Of a stretch of DNA of 9,978 nt, positions 5,552-9,978 are shown piece by piece. The notes beneath the pieces are model-generated. The model had not been told where the DNA came from and ran no database searches. It saw nothing but the letters and a program-made list of their open reading frames with translations. Position 1 is the stretch's first letter. Each line of letters begins with the position of its first letter. This stretch comes from Candidatus Muiribacterium halophilum (GTDB lineage: Bacteria; Muiribacteriota; Muiribacteriia; Muiribacteriales; Muiribacteriaceae), in assembly GCA_023228995.1 (NCBI GenBank), contig JALOAD010000079.1, forward strand, positions 1 to 9,978. Reading direction: 5' to 3'. The position numbers and the translations under genes are program-made.

Positions 5552-6595
5552 ATGAAAAAAGACCAAGAAGAACTTCTTAATGATATTCAAAATACATTTG
5601 ATTCTTTATCGAATGAATATGTTTTTGATCTACATATATGGAATTTTAAAAAACCATTATGGAAAAATTTATCTCAAACAAATAAAATAAAATATCTTGA
5701 AAACACTATAAATGTGTATGTAAAATATCACGAAAATTTTGATGTTAAAAAAATCGAATCTACTAAAGACGAACTACTCAAAATAACCGAAAAAGACGAA
5801 ATCGTAGAATTTGAAGATATGTATATTTATAAAGAGCTATATAAAATTCTATTTCTTATCAATTACACATTTCAAGCTTTGGATATTTTGCGCGAAAAAG
5901 ACTATCCAAGAGACTTTGGCTTGCTGCAAAGCGATGATAAAAAAATTAATCCAAAAAGAATATATTATAAAAAACTTATTATAGGCGAAGATAAACTTAC
6001 AAACCGCAAAGAAGCTCGGCTAAAATACTGGCTATTTACAAATTATTATAAAAATAGAGGCTTGTTTAAATTTTTTCTTTATAATTTTTTGATTACTGAT
6101 CTATCAAAATTTAAAGCTCTGCACGAAGAAAATGAAGCAAATGAAACTATTTTTTCTGCTCTAAATTTTTTTCTTATGCAAAAAACTACTCCGGATGCTG
6201 TTATAAAAAGCTTAGGAATACTTCTTTATGGAGAATTAACAGAGCATCTTAAAATCCCAAAAGGAAGGTCAAAAGAAATCATTCAATGGATAATTAATAC
6301 TATTTTTCATTCCAACATAAGTACAGATGAATTTTACGGTCACATTTATATCAAATCATCATTAGGGAACTTCCCTATTTTCGGAGCATCTAGAAAAGAC
6401 AAGCATTCAGACGAAGAAAAAGCATTTATCAAAAAGAGACTATACAGAGATCTTAACGATTTGACTAAAATGAATATAGAGACATTCGAAGTTTTCTATA
6501 ATAGCTATATGAAAAATCCTCATATCCAATATCTTGTAAAATATCCACTGGAATTTTTTCGCGAAAACCCAAAATATTCCGTTATAAACGAATAA
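5552..6595 (+). CDS. Unrecognised 347-residue protein, candidate defence cargo
   Basis: I do not recognise this family. The protein is soluble and rich in Lys, Asn, Tyr and Phe. It is predicted mostly helical, with no signal peptide. A hydrophobic aromatic stretch lies around LYKILFLINYTFQALDIL (residues about 97-114), and another around NRGLFKFFLYNFLITDL (about 168-184); neither looks like a clear membrane helix. No Walker, HUH, nuclease or toxin motif is visible. An in-frame stop directly before the ATG fixes 5552 as the earliest start. The ribosome site is poor: GGAAG lies about 13 nt upstream. It is more AT-rich than the replication genes and is transcribed away from the RM block. It sits in the cargo zone between RM and the replication module, so a phage-defence or stability role is plausible but is position-based inference only. 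Confidence 0.75.
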   Translation: MKKDQEELLNDIQNTFDSLSNEYVFDLHIWNFKKPLWKNLSQTNKIKYLENTINVYVKYHENFDVKKIESTKDELLKITEKDEIVEFEDMYIYKELYKILFLINYTFQALDILREKDYPRDFGLLQSDDKKINPKRIYYKKLIIGEDKLTNRKEARLKYWLFTNYYKNRGLFKFFLYNFLITDLSKFKALHEENEANETIFSALNFFLMQKTTPDAVIKSLGILLYGELTEHLKIPKGRSKEIIQWIINTIFHSNISTDEFYGHIYIKSSLGNFPIFGASRKDKHSDEEKAFIKKRLYRDLNDLTKMNIETFEVFYNSYMKNPHIQYLVKYPLEFFRENPKYSVINE

Positions 6596-6615
6596 GTACC
6601 TGCGTTAAACTTCTC

Positions 6616-6655
6616 TTGTAATTACAAATAACTAAAAACAACCAATCGATTGGTT
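6616..6655. promoter_or_regulatory. Two palindromes upstream of the replication operon
   Basis: TTGTAATTACAA (6616-6627) is a perfect 12-bp palindrome. AACCAATCGATTGGTT (6640-6655) is a perfect 16-bp palindrome. They lie 24-64 bp upstream of the SSB-like gene, where a repressor of the replication operon would bind. No T-run follows either, so termination is unlikely. No dedicated repressor is encoded nearby. Confidence 0.5.
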
Positions 6656-6679
6656 AATTCAAATCAAAAGGATTAACCC

Positions 6680-6934
6680 ATGTTAACACTCAAAGGAACG
6701 CTATTGAATATTTTTACCAATAGTGATTTTACCAAAGAAGACGGCACGGTCGTAGAAGGTAAAACGAAGTTGCAACTTCTAGTGAAGATGCCAATGAAAA
6801 ATGGTCAAAGCAAGAATGAGCTTCATGATCTATCTATTCCAAAAGAGAAGATAGAACTCTACCGTCAAAAGATTGGCAAAGAAGTCGAAGTCGAAGTTGC
6901 CCTGATCGGTAAAGCTGTATTTTATGGCATTTGA
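6680..6934 (+). CDS. Small ssDNA-binding-like protein (OB-fold, filamentous-phage gpV type)
   Basis: 84 residues. The strand-rich pattern LTLKGTLLNIF (2-12), KTKLQLLVKM (28-37), NELHDLSIP (46-54), then helix and EVEVEVALIGKAVFYGI (68-84), fits a compact OB fold like the helix-destabilising proteins of filamentous phages. Such proteins are commonly encoded next to a Rep and coat the single-stranded replication product. A good ribosome site (AAGGA, 7 nt spacing) supports the ATG. It precedes rep by 136 bp on the same strand, with the structured origin candidate between them. No signature residue proves DNA binding; the assignment rests on size, strand pattern and neighbourhood. Confidence 0.5.
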   Translation: MLTLKGTLLNIFTNSDFTKEDGTVVEGKTKLQLLVKMPMKNGQSKNELHDLSIPKEKIELYRQKIGKEVEVEVALIGKAVFYGI

Positions 6935-6940
6935 ATAGGT

Positions 6941-7015
6941 GTCAGTGCAAAGAGCGGAGCGCAATACTGAAACTCTTGAGTTGCCCAGTATGAGCATCCG
7001 CGCATAAGCACTGGC
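6941..7015. other. Nested inverted repeats, candidate replication origin
   Basis: Four stems nest in order: CAGTGC/GCACTG (6943-6948, 7008-7013), GCGGA/TCCGC (6954-6958, 6997-7001), ATACTG/CAGTAT (6964-6969, 6986-6991) and AACTC/GAGTT (6971-6975, 6978-6982). The outer stem extends by two pairs, one a G-T wobble. This GC-richer block in the AT-rich element lies directly before rep, where rolling-circle plasmids and filamentous phages carry strand origins. A structured mRNA leader is the alternative. Confidence 0.55.
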
Positions 7016-7024
7016 TTACATTTA

Positions 7025-7048
7025 TAGGGGTATATAGTAATACCCCTA
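7025..7048. other. 9-bp hairpin in front of rep, possible nick-site hairpin
   Basis: TAGGGGTAT and ATACCCCTA form a perfect 9-bp stem with loop ATAGTA (7034-7039). It ends 9 nt before the strong ribosome site of rep (AAAGGAG, 7058-7064). No T-run follows, so it is not an intrinsic terminator. It could present the Rep nick site in its loop, or modulate rep translation. Confidence 0.5.
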
Positions 7049-7070
7049 CCTTAACGGAAAGGAGTAATAT

Positions 7071-8426
7071 ATGAACGATTTACAACAAATAAAACAGAAT
7101 ACAAAAATGTATTTTGGTATTGATACACTTTACTATTTTTGTGAAACTAATGAAAACTATGATGATCTTTTCCTTGAGATTATTGATCAGATGGAAGATA
7201 TTAAAGGTGGATTTGAAAGAAGAGAGATTCAATACAAACCCAGCGATATAAATATTACATTAAATGAAATGAATTTTGAATTTCTTGGTAAAAACGAAGG
7301 CTTCTACTGGTTTAGAGATCACAATGAATATTTTAAAATAGGCTTCAAAGACTATCTTACAAATAGAGGTTTGCATAACATTAGAGTACAGCTTCAAGGC
7401 GAAGGTATCTATACCTTAGGAATGTCATCTCTGTTAGAGCTGATTAACAAGTCCTTGCTTGATGATTACATTAGAGAAAATAAACCTATTACTAGAATAG
7501 ATTTAAACTGCTTTTTGCAATATGATCTATCCTTTGCAACCAAAGAGATGTTTGTTTCTAGAAAAAGAAGCTATAGCCAGATTTCAGAGATCAGTACAGC
7601 TAAAAGAACACAAACAATCTATGTGGGTAAGCCACCCTTTAGATTGCGTCTTTATGATAAAAGAGAAGAGATGAAGAAATCAAAGAAAGGTGATCTCATG
7701 CATGAGTTCTTATTGAATCAAGGCTTTGATCTAGACGAAGAGCTGTTCAATGTCGAATTTGAGATGCATAGAAGACACTTAAAAGCTTATGGAATTGAAA
7801 CCATTGAGGATGCCCTCAAAAATGCAGAATCACTCTTTAAGAGTGCAATGGATGAGATCAGGCTTATTGATATAAATACGATAACCAAAAAGGATATAGA
7901 GAACAACTCTAAAAGCAGAGCAATAACACTGCCTATTTGGGATGATATCAAAAACGCATATAGTATTGAAGCATTTATGCAAAACACTTTACCAGTACAA
8001 AGGATCAAAAGAAAACTAATCCTATATAGTGATGAGAAGTTTAAAGATGAATTTACATCAATGATCAGAAAAGCTTTTATGCATAGTTTGCCTATTACAC
8101 ATAAGCTATTAGAGAGCTATCTTGAAGAAACAGTTGAAGCCCTGACAATGCCCAAAAAGCAAGTAATGAAGAAAGGATATGTAGAAGTAGAGGTTGAAGG
8201 CGTTGATGGCAATAAAGAGCAATTTAGACTATTAGATGATGGCACTCTCATTAAACCAGTCACAACAACCTCTGTTACAAGAATGGATAACTATGAATTA
8301 CTTTGCTATCTGGATGATGTAAGCAAGGGTTTTGATAAACAAGATAGTGCTAATTATTTAAAAAGATATGAAATCGCATACGAAGAAGCAGTCCGTAGAG
8401 GTTTGGTTCTTGACATACCATTTTAA
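7071..8426 (+). CDS. Replication initiation protein, Rep_trans/replication-initiation-factor type
   Basis: This 451-residue protein has the pattern of the replication initiation factor family found in RstA-like phage Reps and some plasmid or ICE Reps. TRIDLNCFLQYD (141-152) is the strand with R142 and D144. TIYVGKPPFRLRLYDKREEM (182-201) contains the conserved YDK (Y195-D196-K197) and a second Tyr (Y184). NVEFEMHRRHLKAYG (227-241) carries the paired acidic residues (E229, E231). Proteins of this family nick the double-strand origin through a tyrosine and start rolling-circle replication; which Tyr is catalytic here is not certain. The C-terminal half is helical and not recognised. The ATG has AAAGGAG at 6 nt. 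It follows the SSB-like gene and two hairpins, which fits a self-contained replication module, and leads directly into the recombination genes. Confidence 0.75.
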   Translation: MNDLQQIKQNTKMYFGIDTLYYFCETNENYDDLFLEIIDQMEDIKGGFERREIQYKPSDINITLNEMNFEFLGKNEGFYWFRDHNEYFKIGFKDYLTNRGLHNIRVQLQGEGIYTLGMSSLLELINKSLLDDYIRENKPITRIDLNCFLQYDLSFATKEMFVSRKRSYSQISEISTAKRTQTIYVGKPPFRLRLYDKREEMKKSKKGDLMHEFLLNQGFDLDEELFNVEFEMHRRHLKAYGIETIEDALKNAESLFKSAMDEIRLIDINTITKKDIENNSKSRAITLPIWDDIKNAYSIEAFMQNTLPVQRIKRKLILYSDEKFKDEFTSMIRKAFMHSLPITHKLLESYLEETVEALTMPKKQVMKKGYVEVEVEGVDGNKEQFRLLDDGTLIKPVTTTSVTRMDNYELLCYLDDVSKGFDKQDSANYLKRYEIAYEEAVRRGLVLDIPF

Positions 8427-8436
8427 GGATATGAAT

Positions 8437-8754
8437 ATGATAGATATGGAAAACATAAATCTCATCAAGCAAATAGCCCTTGATATAGAGCTAATAAAAA
8501 AGACTCTAACAAATGCCACTGCAAAACGGTGGCTTAATGTAAGAGAGCTTGCCGATTATCTTGGTTACTCAAAAGATCGTATCTATAAGATTAAAGATGA
8601 GTATTTTACAGAAGGTGAACACTTTCATAATAAAACTGGTAAAATACTTTTTGATAGAGTTGCGATTGACTCTTGGGTGGTCGGAAGGATAACCAATGAC
8701 ACTCACAAGTCGAAACGGCAAATTGTGGATAACATTCTATCATCAGTCCACTAG
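8437..8754 (+). CDS. Excisionase-like winged HTH protein
   Basis: 105 residues from the chosen start. KRWLNVRELADYLGYSKDRI (about 31-50), followed by YKIKDEYFTEGEHFHNKTG and a small wing KILFDRVAIDSWV (to about 82), is the HTH_17/excisionase-family DNA-binding pattern. The ATG at 8437 is preferred because AAGGA (8425-8429) lies 7 nt upstream. The reading frame opens earlier, inside rep, and the ATG at 8431 is too close to that site. The ribosome site overlaps the rep stop codon, and the 3' end overlaps the integrase by 59 nt, so the three genes are translationally linked. Proteins of this kind bend att DNA and direct the integrase toward excision, or repress it. Confidence 0.75.
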   Translation: MIDMENINLIKQIALDIELIKKTLTNATAKRWLNVRELADYLGYSKDRIYKIKDEYFTEGEHFHNKTGKILFDRVAIDSWVVGRITNDTHKSKRQIVDNILSSVH

Positions 8755-9772
8755 ACATAGAAGAAGCCTAGAACTTGATGATACGAAAAAGAATCGCAAA
8801 CTAGCCGAACAACAAATCATTCCCGAGATTGTTTATAAACTCAATCACGGGATGTTCTTTAACAGCGAAAGCAAACAGCAAGAAAAAAAAGTTCCAATTG
8901 TTGCAGAATTTGCAAAAGTAAGTTTTGAGATACATTCTCGCATTAGAAAAGAGCTGACTCAAAGAAACTATTGGCGTATATATGAACTTCATATAGAGCC
9001 ACACTTTGCAAAAAAACGATTAGATCAGATCAAAGCATCAGACATTGCAAAATGGCAAAATGATCTTTTAAAAGAGCGTTCAGGAAAAACAGTCCGCACC
9101 ATAAGAACAGTTTTTCAAACCATCTTAGAAGATGCCATGATGGATGAGATTATAAATTTCAATCCATTTAAAAGAGTCAAAGCTCCAATATCTACAGAAT
9201 CCAGAGAGAAAAAGCCATTCTTGATGGATGAAATGTTTATGATCATTGATGCAATGCCCCAATTAATGCAATGTTATTTTGCAATAGGTTTCTTTACAGG
9301 TATGCGAACTGGTGAAATTATAGGTCTTCAATGGAATGATATAGATTGGGATGAGCGTATCATCAAGGTACTAAGAAGCAGACGTCAAGGCACAGAAACA
9401 AAGCCAAAAACGAAAAGCAGTATCAGGGATGTTGAAATACTAGATGCCCTGCTCCCTTATCTTGAAAAACATAGAAAACTATGTGATACTTCAAGCGTCT
9501 ATATTTTTGAAACCTATATGGGACAACCATTTAATACTTGCGACAAGATAAGTTCTCATTATTGGAAGCCGACATTGCAAAAATTAGGTATCCCTTATAG
9601 AAACTTATATCAAATGCGACATTCTTTTGCATCATTGATGATTTCTAACGGTGAAGATATTCTATGGGTATCAAATATGTTAGGTCATAAAGATAGTTCA
9701 ATGACACTAGAAAAATATGCTAGATATGTAAAAAGATTGGATAAAAAAAGAGCTGAATTTCTCTCAAAATAA
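8696..9772 (+). CDS. int: Tyrosine recombinase (integrase)
   Basis: 358 residues with the full domain set. An N-terminal arm-binding domain (about 1-55) is followed by a SAM-like core-binding domain (about 68-165) and a catalytic domain. Catalytic residues are visible: R204 in TGMRTGEI, K238 or K240 in TKPKTKSS, R308-H309 in YQMRHSFAS, H331 in LGHKDSS, and the nucleophile Tyr in TLEKYARY (Y341 most likely). The first His of the HxxR motif is Tyr (Y305), a variant seen in other integrases, so activity is expected. The ATG has AAGGA at 6 nt. The gene ends 80 bp from the tRNA-Ser att core and points at it, with tandem arm repeats in between. It would catalyse integration into, and excision from, the 3' end of tRNA-Ser. 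Confidence 0.93.
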   Translation: MTLTSRNGKLWITFYHQSTRHRRSLELDDTKKNRKLAEQQIIPEIVYKLNHGMFFNSESKQQEKKVPIVAEFAKVSFEIHSRIRKELTQRNYWRIYELHIEPHFAKKRLDQIKASDIAKWQNDLLKERSGKTVRTIRTVFQTILEDAMMDEIINFNPFKRVKAPISTESREKKPFLMDEMFMIIDAMPQLMQCYFAIGFFTGMRTGEIIGLQWNDIDWDERIIKVLRSRRQGTETKPKTKSSIRDVEILDALLPYLEKHRKLCDTSSVYIFETYMGQPFNTCDKISSHYWKPTLQKLGIPYRNLYQMRHSFASLMISNGEDILWVSNMLGHKDSSMTLEKYARYVKRLDKKRAEFLSK

Positions 9773-9779
9773 TGACACT

Positions 9780-9800
9780 TTTGGGCACAATTTGGGCACA
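9780..9800 (+). repeat. Right pair of integrase arm-type repeats
   Basis: TTTGGGCACA occurs twice (9780-9789 and 9791-9800) with an 11-bp period, between the integrase stop and the att core, ending 51 bp before the core. The left end has the same pair with three changes in one unit (310-330). Recurrence at both ends in the same orientation and spacing makes chance unlikely. Confidence 0.65.
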
Positions 9801-9851
9801 GTAGCCATTTTGATTTTAACAAAGTCCTTGTATATAGGGATTTGTGAAGGT

Positions 9852-9869
9852 GTGGCGGACAGTGAGGGA
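9852..9869. repeat. Right attachment site core within tRNA-Ser
   Basis: The 18 bases GTGGCGGACAGTGAGGGA are identical to 198-215. They cover the CCA end, acceptor strand and beginning of the T-stem of the tRNA gene. Because the element lies on the 3' side of the tRNA, the gene remains intact. Confidence 0.88.
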
Positions 9870-9943
9870 TTCGAACCCTCGGTACAGTTTCCCGTACGCA
9901 TCCTTAGCAGGGATGTGGTTTCAGCCAACTCACCCAACTGTCC
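9853..9943 (-). tRNA. tRNA-Ser(GCU)
   Basis: 91 nt on the minus strand, including the encoded CCA. The acceptor stem GGACAGT/ACTGTCC (7 bp) has discriminator G. The anticodon loop CTGCTAA gives anticodon GCT within stem CATCC/GGATG. A long variable arm (GTACGGGAAACTGTAC) marks a class II tRNA. The T-arm is GAGGG-TTCGAAT-CCCTC. It decodes AGC/AGU serine codons. All stems pair, so the gene is functional despite serving as the integration site. Confidence 0.95.
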
Positions 9944-9960
9944 GTGTTTTTGTGGATGTG

Positions 9961-9966
9961 ATTATA
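9961..9966 (-). promoter_or_regulatory. -10 box of the tRNA-Ser promoter
   Basis: A perfect TATAAT on the minus strand lies 17 nt upstream of the tRNA 5' end. The -35 region falls beyond the window edge. Confidence 0.55.
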
Positions 9967-9978
9967 CTTGCTTTGACT

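Larger units (their letters stand above)
198..9869. mobile_element. Integrated element in tRNA-Ser with rolling-circle-type Rep and RM cargo
   Basis: An 18-bp exact direct repeat (198-215 and 9852-9869) bounds about 9.65 kb. The right copy is the 3' end of tRNA-Ser and a tyrosine integrase lies next to it, which is the standard layout of a tRNA-targeted element. Inside are an integrase, an excisionase-like HTH protein, a Rep, an SSB-like protein, an RM block and orphan cargo. No capsid, tail, secretion, mating-pair or relaxosome genes are visible, so it is best described as an integrative plasmid or satellite. The degenerate att-like site near 1340 suggests the left 1.1 kb may be a separate, older insertion. 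Boundaries are seen in the sequence; mobility is inferred. Confidence 0.85.

Noticed and set aside
8368-8436. Longer N-terminus for the excisionase-like protein starting inside rep
   Set aside because: The extra 23 residues overlap the rep end in another frame and have no ribosome site, whereas the ATG at 8437 has a well-placed one.
1-9978. CRISPR array, insertion sequence or rRNA
   Set aside because: No regularly spaced repeats of 25-40 bp, no transposase-like ORF with terminal inverted repeats, and no rRNA sequence seen.
9952-9978. Continuation of a host gene upstream of tRNA-Ser
   Set aside because: Only promoter sequence for the tRNA fits here; too short to support a coding call.

Overview
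The window looks like one complete integrated mobile element in an AT-rich bacterial chromosome. It is bounded on the right by a tRNA-Ser(GCU) gene on the minus strand (9853-9943). On the left is an exact 18-bp copy of that tRNA's 3' end (198-215). Base composition, Shine-Dalgarno use and protein character fit Campylobacterota (Sulfurimonas/Sulfurospirillum/Arcobacter-like). That assignment is an inference, because no host protein-coding gene is visible.

Layout. 1-197 is flank, or the end of a neighbouring element. 198-1448 holds two diverged copies of a repeat of about 170-200 bp (133-331 and 1276-1448). They enclose a gene for a membrane-anchored GIY-YIG-like protein (499-1206, minus). 1536-5221 is a minus-strand restriction-modification (RM) block. 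In transcription order it encodes a C-type controller, a zinc-ribbon HNH nuclease, a beta-class DNA methyltransferase with N-terminal HEAT-like repeats, a CfrBI-like restriction endonuclease, and an unrecognised protein with 26-residue helical repeats. 5222-5551 is the divergent control region, with an operator pair that looks like a C-box. 5552-6595 (plus) is an unrecognised 347-residue protein. 6680-8426 (plus) is a replication module: a small ssDNA-binding-like protein, a strongly structured 110-bp intergenic region that is the best origin candidate, and a Rep of the replication-initiation-factor type. 8437-9772 (plus) is the recombination module: an excisionase-like HTH protein overlapping a tyrosine integrase. 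Just past the integrase are two tandem 10-bp repeats that recur at the left end, as expected for integrase arm sites.

How it works together (inference). The integrase places the element in the 3' end of tRNA-Ser and regenerates the tRNA. The HTH protein probably favours excision. Rep and the SSB-like protein would replicate the excised circle by a rolling-circle mode. RM, GIY-YIG and possibly the 347-residue protein are cargo that defend the host or stabilise the element. No virion or conjugation genes are present, so this is an integrative plasmid or a phage satellite, not a full phage or ICE.

The most unusual points are: a possible 1.1-kb att-bounded mini-cassette nested at the left end; two different nucleases plus a repeat protein in one RM block; the HEAT-like repeats on the methyltransferase; the nested hairpins before rep; and the orphan 347-residue gene.
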